The position numbers and the translations under genes were made by a program. Below are positions 44,798 to 55,003 of a DNA stretch of 64,000 nt, piece by piece (position 1 is the first letter of the stretch; every line of letters begins with the position of its first letter). The notes beneath the pieces were generated by a model. It was not told the DNA's origin and did not search any database. It saw nothing but the letters and a program-made list of their open reading frames with translations. Source of the stretch: Deltaproteobacteria bacterium (lineage in GTDB: Bacteria > Lernaellota > Lernaellaia > JACKCT01); contig JAOSJX010000027.1 of NCBI GenBank assembly GCA_027493875.1, positions 129,237 through 193,236 on the forward strand. The letters run 5' to 3'.

Positions 44798-46054
44798 ATG
44801 AGGTGCCCTGAATGCGCGAAAAATCCCCCGGCGCACGTCAAGATCGTCGCGGCCATCGCGATTTTCATCGTGGCGATTTCAGGCTGCGCGACCGAGGACA
44901 ACGAAGGTTCGTCCCCGTCGTTTTCCAGCGACGATACGGACGAATCCGACGACCCATCATCATTCGATCCCGACAACGACGACGACGACGCAAACCCCGA
45001 CGATGACGATCCCGCCGATAGCGGGACCGACGACGACACCACCGACGTGGGCGATGACGACGCGGCCGGCGACGACGACCTCGATGACGACGTGGAATGC
45101 CCCAACGCTTTTTGCGTGACCGAGGACACCACGCCGGGCGCCGACTGGGAGTGCGCAACCGACACGTGCGGATGCACCGCCGGCTACGAACGGTTTGTCG
45201 AAATCGCGGCGCCTTACGCGGCGCCGATTTCCGACGCGCGGTTGCAGGAACAGCTTGACGCCATCGCCGCGGGGCAGGTGCCCCTCGCCGCCGGCCGTCT
45301 CGGCGAAGCGGAACTCGAGGAGCGGATTCTCGATGCGCTCGGTATCGATTTTCTGCTCGACGGCATTAACGGCCGGCCGCTCACCGTCACAACGCAGTTC
45401 GTCTACGACGCGGGACCGTACGAAGAGCACTACCTGGTTTTCGAAGATCCCTACGTCGGCCGCTTCGAAACGATCTTGTTGTTGCCGAAGAACGCGCCGC
45501 GTCCGCTGCCGGGCATCGTGGGCGTGCACGGCCACTTCGACACGGCGGCCTCGTTTCGCGACATCAATCACGGCCGCGATTTCGCCGAAGACGGCTACGC
45601 GGTCCTCATGCCGACGATGCGCGTGAGCTGCGCGGACGAAAACGAGGACGCGGTCACGCGTCTGATGCTGAAAAACGGTTTCGCGTTCTACACCGTTCGC
45701 GCCTACGAGACGCTGCTCGCGCTCAAATATCTTCGCTACCACGCGGAGGTGGACGGCGCGCGCGTCGGGCTGATCGGGCATTCGGCGGGCAGCATGATGG
45801 GCAATTTGCTCGTGCGCGTGGACGGCGGCTTCAAGGCGTACGTCAGCGACAACATCGGCGCGTACTTCAACTGGATCGACGGGCCGGACGGCGAAGATTG
45901 GATTCCCGACGAAACGACGCCCGCGTTGTATCCGATTCATCCATCCATCAACGACCTTTCGGACGCGCGCACGCCCACCCTGTCCGTTCCTTACGGATAC
46001 GCGGATGAGGTCGGCGAAATTCTCGCGTTTTTCGGAGGGCTGCTTCATGAGTGA
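44798..46054 (+). CDS. Asp-linker lipoprotein with alpha/beta-hydrolase domain 1
   Basis: 418 residues. From ATG 44798 the N-terminus is MRCPECAKNPPAHVK, then helix IVAAIAIFIVAISGC with lipobox. An 80-residue acidic linker follows (DDDDANPDDDDPADSGTDDD). After a four-Cys segment (CPNAFC, CATDTCGC) is an alpha/beta hydrolase: GIVGVHGHFDTAASFRD (oxyanion HG), VGLIGHSAGSMMGNLL (nucleophile GHSAG). It resembles acetyl-esterase or dienelactone hydrolases. The four-base-scale overlap with the next, paralogous gene indicates one operon. Confidence 0.8.
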   Translation: MRCPECAKNPPAHVKIVAAIAIFIVAISGCATEDNEGSSPSFSSDDTDESDDPSSFDPDNDDDDANPDDDDPADSGTDDDTTDVGDDDAAGDDDLDDDVECPNAFCVTEDTTPGADWECATDTCGCTAGYERFVEIAAPYAAPISDARLQEQLDAIAAGQVPLAAGRLGEAELEERILDALGIDFLLDGINGRPLTVTTQFVYDAGPYEEHYLVFEDPYVGRFETILLLPKNAPRPLPGIVGVHGHFDTAASFRDINHGRDFAEDGYAVLMPTMRVSCADENEDAVTRLMLKNGFAFYTVRAYETLLALKYLRYHAEVDGARVGLIGHSAGSMMGNLLVRVDGGFKAYVSDNIGAYFNWIDGPDGEDWIPDETTPALYPIHPSINDLSDARTPTLSVPYGYADEVGEILAFFGGLLHE

Positions 46055-47195
46055 CGGATCAACACCGCGCATCGTTTTCGTCATGCTGATGGTTTTCTTC
46101 GCCGGCGCGGTGATCGGATGCGCCGAGGGCGAAGACCCGACGTACGCCACGTCCGGTCCGCGGGAGGACACTCCCGACGAGGACAGCGCCGATGAGGACA
46201 CCGGCGATTTTACCTCGGACGACGACGACGGCTTCGAGGGCGACTGCCCCAACGCGTTCTGCGTTATCGAACAGGAAGATCGCGGCGCCGTTTGGGCCTG
46301 CGAAAACGCCTGCGGTTGCGTCGACGATTATTTTGATTTCGTCGACATCGCCGCCGGCGACGCGCATCCCATCTCGGAGCAGGAGCTCGAGAAGGTTCTT
46401 CTCGATCTTTTGAACGGGACCACGAGGGTCGATTCGGATCGGATGAACGAGACCGATCTGACGGAGCACATTCTTGACGCGTTCAACGTCCGGTTTCTTC
46501 TGGACGGAATCAATGAACGCCCCCTCGTCGTCCGGATCACCGACGAGTTTGAAATCGACGGTTACCTCGAACGCGATCTGCTGCTGACCGATCCGTATGT
46601 CGGGACCTTCGAGGCGATTCTCTTGCTGCCGAGGAACGTCGAAAAGCCGGTCCCCGGCGTCGTCGCGGTGCATGGCCACACGGACGACGCGCGTATTTAC
46701 CGAGACGACTATCACGGCCGCGAATACCCCGGTGAAGGCCTGGCGATCATCATGCCGACGATGCGCGCGAATTGCGCGGACGAAAATGAGGATGCCGTCA
46801 CGCGCGAACTGCTGCTGAACGGATTCGCGTTCTACACGGTCCGCGCGTACGAGGCCCTGTTGGCGATGCGTTATCTGCAAAGTACCGCGGAGGTGGATGA
46901 ACACCGCGTCGGCTACATCGGCCACTCGTCCGGCAGCATGGTCGGAAATCTCCTGGTGCGCATCGCGCCGGACTTCCGCGCGGTCGTCAGCGACAACGGG
47001 GGCGACTACTTCAAATACACGGCCGGGCCGCTGGGCGAGATGTGGCTTCAGGACGAAACGGCGCCGGGCGCCTATCCGGTCCACCCGTCGATCAACGATC
47101 TAAGCGACACGGTGACGCCCTCGTTGGCGGTCCCGTACGGATACGGCGGATCGATGAAGTCGATTTTCTCGTTTTTCAAAGCGGAGTTGAAATAA
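46047..47195 (+). CDS. Asp-linker lipoprotein with alpha/beta-hydrolase domain 2
   Basis: 382 residues. ATG 46047 follows CGGAGGG and overlaps the previous stop. Signal peptide with lipobox VIGC, then a shorter acidic linker (TPDEDSADEDTGDFTSDDDD). The same Cys segment (CPNAFCVIEQ, CENACGC) and hydrolase core as its neighbour: GVVAVHGHTDDARIYRD, ADENEDAVTRELLLNGFAFY, VGYIGHSSGSMVGNLL (GHSSG). The two are roughly half identical by eye and must be a tandem duplication. A terminator follows. Confidence 0.8.
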   Translation: MSDGSTPRIVFVMLMVFFAGAVIGCAEGEDPTYATSGPREDTPDEDSADEDTGDFTSDDDDGFEGDCPNAFCVIEQEDRGAVWACENACGCVDDYFDFVDIAAGDAHPISEQELEKVLLDLLNGTTRVDSDRMNETDLTEHILDAFNVRFLLDGINERPLVVRITDEFEIDGYLERDLLLTDPYVGTFEAILLLPRNVEKPVPGVVAVHGHTDDARIYRDDYHGREYPGEGLAIIMPTMRANCADENEDAVTRELLLNGFAFYTVRAYEALLAMRYLQSTAEVDEHRVGYIGHSSGSMVGNLLVRIAPDFRAVVSDNGGDYFKYTAGPLGEMWLQDETAPGAYPVHPSINDLSDTVTPSLAVPYGYGGSMKSIFSFFKAELK

Positions 47196-47220
47196 GCGCG
47201 GCGCCGCGCTCAAAAATAAA

Positions 47221-47256
47221 GGCCGCGGGCAAGGGGGCCCGCGGCCTTCGAGTTTT
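47221..47256 (+). terminator. Rho-independent terminator after the hydrolase pair
   Basis: GC-rich stem GGCCGCGGGC/GCCCGCGGCC (47221-47246) followed by TTCGAGTTTTT. It is positioned between the plus-strand hydrolase operon and the convergent Asp-repeat gene. Confidence 0.75.
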
Positions 47257-47268
47257 TCCGCTTAACGC

Positions 47269-47631
47269 TCAGTCGTCGTCCACCGCCGTATCGTCATCGC
47301 CGGTGTCGTCGTCCCCGGTGTCATCGTCCCCGGTGTCGTCGTCCCCCGTGTCATCGTCCCCCGTGTCATCGTCCCCGGTATCGTCGTCGCCGGTGTCGTC
47401 ATCGCCGGTGTCGTCATCGCCCGTGTCGTCGTCGATATCGTCGTCTACGACGTCGTCGTCGCCGGTATCGTCGTCGGCCGCATCGTCGTCCGCGTCGTCG
47501 TCCACGACCGGCAGATCCCCGGTATCCGACTCTCCGTCGTCGTTGTCTTCCTGGTTGCAGGTACAGGAAAGAGGAAGGCTGATGGCCGAAAGGAGCATCA
47601 GCATCAATACCGCCATCGGGAATCGCTTCAT
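47269..47631 (-). CDS. Asp-repeat lipoprotein (GDDDT)n
   Basis: 120 residues. Signal peptide MLMLLSAISLPLSC with lipobox, then CNQEDNDDGESDTGDLP, then about 85 residues made almost only of Asp, with some ten GDDDT units encoded by 15-bp tandem repeats (47285-47420). There is no folded domain after the linker. It may be a linker-only lipoprotein, a Ca2+-binding brush, or the remnant of a protein whose domain was lost. Codon pattern and signal peptide support expression. Confidence 0.6.
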   Translation of the reverse strand: MKRFPMAVLMLMLLSAISLPLSCTCNQEDNDDGESDTGDLPVVDDDADDDAADDDTGDDDVVDDDIDDDTGDDDTGDDDTGDDDTGDDDTGDDDTGDDDTGDDDTGDDDTGDDDTAVDDD

Positions 47632-47775
47632 GGTCCGGGACCTCCCAACTTAACGCCGGTAGAACACCGAAACAAAGATTCGGCCCGGCTGTGGGGGCCA
47701 TGGTTAGCACAAACACACGATCGCGCACAAGCGCGCTCCCATGAACGCCGCCGATGGTGTAAGAGATTGCGCGTG

Positions 47776-47911
47776 GCCTGTTAGCCTGTTAGCCGGTTAA
47801 TCAGTTATCCGGTTGGGAATCGGAAGATCGGACAACCGAGTAACCGGCCAACCGAACAACTGAACAACTGAACAACCGGACAACTGAAAAACCGGCCAAC
47901 CGAACAACCGG
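47776..47911. repeat. Word repeat with inverted arms (GTTAGCCTG / CAACTGAA type)
   Basis: Tandem 9-10-mers such as CCTGTTAGCCTGTTAGCC and AACAACTGAACAACTGAACA flank an inverted centre (CCGGTTGGGAATCGG, ACCGAGTAACCGGCCAAC). Same style as 22928-23052. It lies right before the CaCA exchanger start. Confidence 0.7.
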
Positions 47912-47919
47912 AGTTTACT

Positions 47920-48870
47920 TTGAGCGAAGCAATCGGCGCGCTGATCTTGGGTTTGGTCGTGCTCACGGGCGGCGCCGAGGCATTGGTCCGCGGCGCGAGC
48001 CGGCTGGCGGCGTCGCTCGGCGTCTCGCCGCTCGTCGTCGGCCTGACCGTCGTCGCGGTCGGCACGAGCATGCCCGAACTCGCCGTCTCCGTCGCCGCCG
48101 CGTGGGCCGGCAATACGGAAATCGCGCTCGGCAACGTCGTCGGTTCGAATATTTGCAACGTGGGACTCGTGCTCGGCCTGTCCGCTCTCGTTTTCCCCGT
48201 GGCCATCGAGCGCGACGTCTTCCGCTATCTGCCCCCGATGATCGCCGCGAGTCTGGCCCTGCCGGCGTTGGCGGTGAACGGCCGGATCGGCCGCGTGGAC
48301 GGTGCGTTGCTGGCAATCGCATTCGCCGTTTTCACGTGGTGGATGGTGCGCCGGCACGATCGCTCCATGGCCGATCCCGTCGTCGGCGACGACCTCGCCG
48401 CGCCGCACCCGGACTTTTTCGGCCGCCGCGCGGGGCAGTTGCTGATGATCGCCGCGGGGATCGGCCTGCTGGTCGGCGGGTCGAAGGCCGTTATTTTCGG
48501 GGCCGTCCGCCTCGCCGAGATCGTCGGTTTGTCCCACCGCGTCGTCGGGCTGACGGTCGTCGCCCTCAACACGAGCCTTCCCGAACTCGCCACCACCATG
48601 GTCGCCACGATCCGCCGCAACACGGAGATCGGCATCGGCAACATCGTCGGCAGCAATATCGCCAATATCCTGCTCGTTTTGGGCACCACCGCGCTGGTGC
48701 GCCCCGTCGCGTCGGAGTTGACCGGACCGCGCGTGGCGGACATGGCGGTGATGATCGCCTTTGCGGTCCTGCTCGTCGGCTTCGCGCGCGTCGGGCAGGG
48801 CGTCGGACGAGGGCGCGGCGCCGTCCTCGTCGCCGGCTACGCCGTCTACATCGCGTTTCTCATCGCCTGA
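47920..48870 (+). CDS. CaCA-family Na+(K+)/Ca2+ exchanger (YrbG-like)
   Basis: 316 residues, intact, TTG start at 47920. About ten helices. The two inverted alpha repeats are clear: VAVGTSMPELAVSVAAAWAG with GNVVGSNICNVG, and VALNTSLPELATTMVATIRR with GNIVGSNIANI, carrying the ion-binding Glu and Asn residues. It is expected to move calcium across the inner membrane against sodium or protons. An exchanger beside several Asp-rich surface proteins is suggestive, but the link is only speculation. Confidence 0.92.
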   Translation: MSEAIGALILGLVVLTGGAEALVRGASRLAASLGVSPLVVGLTVVAVGTSMPELAVSVAAAWAGNTEIALGNVVGSNICNVGLVLGLSALVFPVAIERDVFRYLPPMIAASLALPALAVNGRIGRVDGALLAIAFAVFTWWMVRRHDRSMADPVVGDDLAAPHPDFFGRRAGQLLMIAAGIGLLVGGSKAVIFGAVRLAEIVGLSHRVVGLTVVALNTSLPELATTMVATIRRNTEIGIGNIVGSNIANILLVLGTTALVRPVASELTGPRVADMAVMIAFAVLLVGFARVGQGVGRGRGAVLVAGYAVYIAFLIA

Positions 48871-49025
48871 TCCGCCGCGGCAAACCCGTTGAAATATGGG
48901 ATAAAACACAGAGTTTTAGGAGATATTGGTTTGACCCGAATGCCGGTCTTCGGTATATTGGTTCATTGTGTAGGGTAGCATCCGCGTGGTGCGATGGACT
49001 GGTTCGGGGCAGAAGGAGACTCGCG

Positions 49026-52000
49026 ATGCGGAGGGGAACGTACCTCGTAGCGGTCCTCGTGGCCGCGCTGGCCGCGCTCACTTTTTCCATAACAGCTTGC
49101 GATTGCGGGTCTGACGACGAGACGACGCCTCGTTTCGGCGCCGACGACGACGATAGTACGCCCCCTGCTGGACGACGACCTCGACGACGACGATACCGGA
49201 CCGGACGACGACGACACCGGACCGGACGATGACGACGACGACGTCGACGACGATATCGACGACGACACCGGGACCGACGACGATACGGGCGCCGATGACG
49301 ACACCGGCGACGACGACTCGACCGGCCTGGAGATCGACATCATTTCCCCACCGAAAACCAGGACATTGACGGCTATCAGGTCGATATCCTCGCCAACATC
49401 TACAACGCCGACCACACGCAGACGACCGTCGTCATGGACGGCGTCGAGATCCAGGACCAGTTGACGATCACGCAGACGCAGATCTCCGGAACGATCCTGC
49501 TCGACGGCGGCCCGCACTCCATGACGATCACGATCTTCGACGGCACCGACGCCCAGGAAAGCGCCACGGTGGATTTCAACGTGGACATGGGCAAGATCGA
49601 TATCGTCGAGCCGGAGCCCGGGGCCGAATACAACAAGGTCGATATCCCGATCCTTGTGAATATCGTCAACATGAATGCGGCGACCATCCATGTGGAACTC
49701 CAGAAGGATGGGGGATCGTGGGTCGACTACACCGGCGACGTGACGATCGGTAGCGACACCATCACCGGCGAATTATTGTTTCTCAGCGAAGGCGACTACA
49801 ACCTGCACATCTGGGGAACGCATCCCAACCACGTCGATCCCGACGTGAACCCCGACGGCCGGGTGGAGGACTACAGCTTCTTCACCGTCGAACTGATCGG
49901 CGCGCACTTCGAGATCCAGCTCGATACCAACACGATCACCGCGCCCGGAGAAGTGAACGTGGACTACCAGGTGTTCAACGCGGCCGGCGTGGACGTCACC
50001 GGCGAGACCGCGGTGAGCTGGTCCGTCGTGCCCGCGGGCGGCGTCACCATCAACGAAGCGCAGCAGAAACTGACCTTTGTCGAGCCGGGTTTCTTCGAGT
50101 TGAAGCTCTCGGCCAACGTCACCGCGGCGGAATTCATCGAAGGGTCCGCCTTCATCTGGGTGAACGGCGTGACGCCGGGTTCCGTCGAAGTGGAATTGAA
50201 TACAAACCAAATTTCCGCGGGGGACTTCGTCTTCGCGACGGCCACGGCCTACGACGAAAACGACGTCGAGATTCCCTACACGCAGTTCGTGTGGACGACG
50301 TTTCCGACCTACGGCGTCACCGTGCTCGACGGCGGCAATCCCGCGATGATCGAATTCACGCGCGCCGGCACCTACACCGTCCGCGCCACCGCCAAGGGCA
50401 CCGGCATCTTCGGCGAGGCGCAACTCACGGTCGAAGCGGGCGATCCGTTCGCGGTCGATCTTATTTTGCCCGATCCGGTCATCAACGAGGGCGAGTTCAC
50501 CACGCCCGTGGTCTTCATCGTGGACCAATACGGCAATCCCATCACCACCGTCAGCGCCGACATCACCGTCTTTCCGACGACCGGCGTGGTGATGGATTCC
50601 CCCGCTGCCGGCGATATCACCTTCAACGATAACGGCGCGTTCTCCGTGACCGGAACCGCCGAATCGCCGTGGGACGGCTTGCACGATACGGAGACGCTTA
50701 CGGTCATCGACGCGACGGCGCCGCAAATCGAAATCTGGACGCCGGAGCGCGGCCTGTGGGTCAACGACGAAGCCGTCCAGGTGCACGGCATCGTGAACGG
50801 ATGCGACTACCTCAACGACACCATTCAGTATTCGGGCGACCCGCTCGTGTACAATCTGATGGCGCCGCCCAGCGAGTGCCAGTTCGACGCCTCGATCCCG
50901 CTCCAGTACGGCTTGAATATCATCGAAATCACCGTCACCGAATTTTCGTCCGGCCTCGACTCCACCGTAAGTCGATCGCGGTGATGAAGGGCCAGGTGGT
51001 CCCGGACGGCGAATTCATCAGCCCCGGCCTCTTCCTGCGCATCAACGAGCTCGGCTTCGAGCAGCTCACGGCGGTGATGACGCCGATCATCAACGATATT
51101 CTCGATACCGTGCCGCAAATGATCTACGCGCTGAACCCGATCTTCGACGAAAAAGTGAAGGTTTGGGGCATCACCGTCGCCAGCGCGCGGGCAAGCGTGA
51201 CCAACATGACCCTCGGCGAACCCTGGTTCACCATCGACGTGGCCGAGGATCTCGGCATTACGCTTTCCGCGGCGGTCAATGACATCCACATGGAATTCAA
51301 GGTCAAGGGGACGATTCTCGGCATCGGCTACTCCATCTCCGGAGACATCGACATGGCGCAGGTGCGTCTGGACGCCGACGCCAACATCTTCGTGGACGAG
51401 TTCGACCGATTCCACGTCGAGATCACCAACATCCAGATGTCGATCTTCGGCTTCAACTTCGATATCAATAACTTCCCCGACGACCTGGAAGACCTCTTCC
51501 AGGACGACGTCCGCGATCTGATCGAGGATACGATCAACGACATTCTGTCCGAGGAAATTCCGCCGCTGCTCGAGGATCTGCTCAGCCAGTTGCCGACCGA
51601 CTTCGGTTTCGACGTGTCCGGCCATCCGTTCCTGGTGGAATACACGATCGACAACACGGTCTGGGACCGCGACGGCGGAACCTTCGAGATGAGCGCGCGG
51701 ATCTCCTCCCCGGATGAAAATCCCGCGGTGCCCGATTTCGGCGGATCGCTCGCGACCCTCAGCGAGCCTCCGGACAACATCGGCGCCTATGTGCCGGATT
51801 CCGAGGACGTCTACGGCTTCGGCGCGATCGTGTCGGACGACTTCATCAATCAGGCGCTCTACGTGCTCTTCCGCACCGGCGTGATCTCCGCCGACTTCAA
51901 CGCGATCGCTCATACGAGCGACGCGCTGATGCAGCTCATCTTCCCGGGGCTCAACGACACGCTGCCCGGCGATATCGACGTTAAACTGCGGCCGAACTAT

Positions 52001-52447
52001 CCGCCGATCCTCCTCGTCTCGCCGCCGGCCGCCGCGGACATCAGCGCGGTCCCCGTCGAGATCCAGTTCGGCGATCTCATCGTCAACTTCTACGTCGATG
52101 ACGGCGACGAAACCCTCTTCCTCCGGCTGGCCGTCAACCTCATCATTCCGGCCGAGCTGACCGTCGACTATCCCGCGAACACCATCGGCATCACCTTCGG
52201 CGATCCGGAGATGAGCTTCTACGTCTTCGCCGAACCGGTGATCGATTTCGACAACGCGTTGTTCGAGGACGTGGCCCCGGTCATCGCCGATCTCCTGCTG
52301 CCGATCCTCTCCGACCTGTTGTCGGGAATTCAGATCCCGAGCTTCGACGTGGAAGGGTACGGCCTGCTCCTCTTCAAGGAGGCGGCGATGGGCGGAAGCC
52401 TCGACTATCTCGGCTTCTTCCTGAACCTGGAGGAAGTCGTCCCCTAA
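49026..52447 (+). CDS. Giant Asp-linker lipoprotein, Ig-like region plus BPI-like C-terminal domain
   Basis: About 1,140 residues. ATG 49026 follows AAGGAGAC. Signal peptide with lipobox ITAC, then an acidic linker (DDTGPDDDDTGPDDDD). The middle has Ig/Big-like strand repeats (GTYTVRATAKGTGIFGEAQL, VFPTTGVVMDSPAAGDITF). The C-terminal 480 residues contain a long amphipathic, elongated fold with PWFTIDVAEDLGITLSAAVN, LIEDTINDILSEEIPPLLED and TVDYPANTIGITFGDPEMSF, which reminds me of BPI/LBP/SMP-type lipid-binding barrels. Frame breaks lie near 49160, 49350 and 50975. Lipid transport or binding at the surface is a guess. Confidence 0.65.
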
Positions 52448-52465
52448 CGCATCGAACGCGGAATG

Positions 52466-52498
52466 AAAACGGGACGCCCCCGGGGGCGTCCCGTTTTT
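52466..52498. terminator. Perfect-palindrome terminator
   Basis: AAAACGGGACGCCCCC and its exact complement GGGGGCGTCCCGTTTTT meet without a loop (52466-52498). Bidirectional intrinsic terminator between convergent genes. Confidence 0.85.
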
Positions 52499-52600
52499 AC
52501 GTTCGGCGCTTCTCCGACGTGCGCGTCACGGCGTCGGTCGGCGCGGCGTGTCGTTGAGCTTTCGTGCCGCGGCGCCGTTGGATTCAGACAACACGCCGCT

Positions 52601-52644
52601 GTAACCTATAACCTGTGACCTGTGACCTGTAACCTGTGACCTGT
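52601..52644. repeat. Tandem AACCTGTGACCTGT repeat
   Basis: About four imperfect units of a 7-10-mer (TAACCTGTGACC). It directly precedes the 3' end of the minus-strand cyclase-fold gene. Another of the word-like repeats. Confidence 0.65.
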
Positions 52645-52647
52645 ATG

Positions 52648-53658
52648 CTACGGGCAGCTTGCCGGCGTTCGGCCTTCCGCGCGCAACAGCGCCAACGCCA
52701 GCGCGCGCGCCGCATTGACCGTCGTAAAAAGCGTCTCGTCCTTCGTCGACGTTTCAGAATATCGGCCGCCGGGAAACGACCCGTCGCCCGCCTGCGCGCG
52801 CACGAGAAACTCCTCGGCGCGCCCGGCGACGGCGCGGAGCTCCGGATCGTCGAGCCAAAGCGCCGTTTGCAGCGCCAGCGCCGTCGAAAGCGCGGCGGAG
52901 GGATGATCGGTCATCGTGCGCCCCTCGAAGGCGCCGCCGCGGTCCGCGTACTTCAAGACCGTCGCCGTCATCGACGCGCGCAGCGAATCCGGAAAATCGT
53001 CGCGCGCCGAGGATACCGCCGCCAGCGCGAAGAGCGCGTAAAACCGCGTGCTGTAATAATTGCGGACCGGCTCGATCTCTTGCGCGCCGAACCACGCGTA
53101 CGCCGCGGCAAAGTTCACGTCCGCGCCGCGGCACGACGCCGCGTAAAGGTTCAGCGCCGTCACGCTCGGGTAATCCTGCTGCGACAAGCCGGGAAGATTC
53201 ACGTCCCAATGGCCGTCCGGCTTTTGCGCGCCGCGGATCCACGCGTCCGTTTTCTTGGACGGCACGGCGAGCGCCGCCGTCGGAGTCGTCTCGTTGCACG
53301 TGTTCGGATTGTTCGGCGTCGAATACGTGAAACTCCCGTCCGCGCGCCGCACGCTCGCGAGCCACGCGCGCGCGTTCTCCACGCGCACCCGGTACGCGTC
53401 GATGGTCCAGCCGTTGGCCTCGAGCCAATCGAACAGGCCGATCGTCACCGCCGTATCCCAGATCCAGAATTCGCGGTCCCAATGCGTGTAGAAACCGTGG
53501 TTGAAGTGGTACGCCTCCGCGGCGATCCACGCGAGCGCGCGCTCGACGGCGCCCGCCGTTTGCGCCCGCGTCGGCGCGTCGTCGCGCGCCGCGGCGCGTC
53601 CTGACGCGGCAAGCAATGTCACAAGCGAAAGCATCGCCGCGATTCGGCGCGGGCTCAT
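52648..53658 (-). CDS. Exported alpha/alpha-toroid (terpene-cyclase/prenyltransferase-fold) protein
   Basis: 336 residues, ATG 53658. Signal peptide MLSLVTLLAASGRAAA. The mature part has repeats of the squalene-cyclase/prenyltransferase toroid type: DTAVTIGLFDWLEANGW, WLASVRRADGSFTYSTPNN, WIRGAQKPDGHWDVNLPG and FLVRAQAGDGSFPGGRYSE, each with the xxGSF or DGxW signature. There is no DxDD cyclase motif, and the protein is exported, so the activity is unknown. The start overlaps the stop of cca (ATGA). Confidence 0.7.
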   Translation of the reverse strand: MSPRRIAAMLSLVTLLAASGRAAARDDAPTRAQTAGAVERALAWIAAEAYHFNHGFYTHWDREFWIWDTAVTIGLFDWLEANGWTIDAYRVRVENARAWLASVRRADGSFTYSTPNNPNTCNETTPTAALAVPSKKTDAWIRGAQKPDGHWDVNLPGLSQQDYPSVTALNLYAASCRGADVNFAAAYAWFGAQEIEPVRNYYSTRFYALFALAAVSSARDDFPDSLRASMTATVLKYADRGGAFEGRTMTDHPSAALSTALALQTALWLDDPELRAVAGRAEEFLVRAQAGDGSFPGGRYSETSTKDETLFTTVNAARALALALLRAEGRTPASCP

Positions 53659-54953
53659 CGTGTCCGCTCCTCCGCCAACGCGCGCTTCGCAAAAACGAGC
53701 GCCTGCTTCTTCGTTTGAATCGTCCCCGCGATGCGTTCCTCGCGCACGCGTTCTAAAAGACGCCCGACGACGCGCCCGCGCTCGAGACGCAGCGCCCGCA
53801 TGAGGTCGTCGCCGGTGACGAGCGGAACGCCGTCCACCGGGTCGATCACCGCATCGATCGCGCGCGCGAGTTCCGCCAGGAAACGCGCCGCGCCGGAACG
53901 CTCCTCCGTGGCCATCGCGCACGCGAGAAGCGGCGCGGCCAAACGGAACCGGCCCGCCGTCGCGGTGAACCGTGCGAATAGCCGCGGCGCGTCGGCGCCG
54001 GAAAAGAAGTGCCCACGCGCGTCGACGGCCGCCGGCACGAGCCCCAGAAGCGCCGCGCCGTTCTTCCCCACGCGCGCCGGCGCGCGCCACCCCCGCGCAC
54101 GCCGAACGCAACGCCTCAGCGCCCGCGTCCGCGAAGAGCGCGGCCAGCTTCATCACCACCGCGTCGGAAGCCGCGGGATCGTTCGCGAGCTTATCTCGAA
54201 GCGGGGCGGCCAGACCGGCCGGCCGGTCGAGAAACGCCACCGCCGACAACGGCCGCGCCAGAGCGCATTCGCCGTCGAGCCCCGGCGCAAGTTGCGCCAA
54301 CACGCCGTCGTCACACGCGGCCCGCAACGCCCGAGCGGCCCGCGGCGTCGCGCACAGATGCGCGATTTCGGCGAAGACGCGCTCGCCCGCCACGCGCGAT
54401 AAATCGCCCGCCGCGCGCGCCGCCCAACGGCGCGTTTCGGATGCCGCGGAAAAATCCAGTTGTGCCGCGAAACGGTAAACACGCAGCGCCCGCACCGGAT
54501 CGTCCTGAAAATTTTCGCGCCGATCCCGCGCACCGTTTTACCCGCAATGTCTTTCATACCGCCGGTGGGATCGATCGGCCGGCCGAAACCGCGTTCGGAG
54601 AGGGGCAGGGCGATCGCGTTGATCGTCACGTCGCGCGCGCGCAAATCGCGCTCAATGGTCTTGCCGCGCAGCGCGGTGAAATCGTAATCCACGCCGCGCA
54701 GCGACACGCGCGCCGTCGGCGGATCGTCGTGCAGCGGAACCAGCGTACCGCCCGTCGCTTCCGCGAACGCGCCGGCCAGCGCGAAAACGTCGCCGTCCAC
54801 CGCGAAATCCGCGTCCTTCGACGCGCGCCCCAGCATCGCGTCGCGCACGATCCCGCCCACCAGCCAGATCCGCGCGCCGCCCGCCTCGGCCAGCCGCGCC
54901 GCGGCGTCGAAGAGGTCGCGCTTCTCCGCGAGAATTTTATCCATTAAACGCAT
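53655..54953 (-). CDS. cca: CCA-adding enzyme / poly(A) polymerase family
   Basis: About 432 residues, ATG 54953. Nucleotidyltransferase head: IWLVGGIVRDAMLGRASKDA followed by DFAVDGD (metal Asp pair), FTALRGKTIERDLRARDVTI, then GGMKDIAGKTVRGIG and (after an indel near 54505) the DDPVRALRVYRFAAQLDF template motif. A second indel near 54070-54100 splits the C-terminal helical region (RALRLERGRVVGRLLERVRE). It adds or repairs the tRNA 3'-CCA. A one-base overlap couples it to the downstream gene. Confidence 0.85.
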
Positions 54954-55003
54954 AACGGGCGGGAGTTTGGCACAGCCTCGCGCCGCTGAAAACGGCGCCT
55001 CTT

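Noticed and set aside
47042..47653. Plus-strand frame of Ser/Val repeats opposite the Asp-repeat lipoprotein
   Set aside because: It is the antisense reading of the GDDDT repeat. The minus strand has a signal peptide and lipobox.
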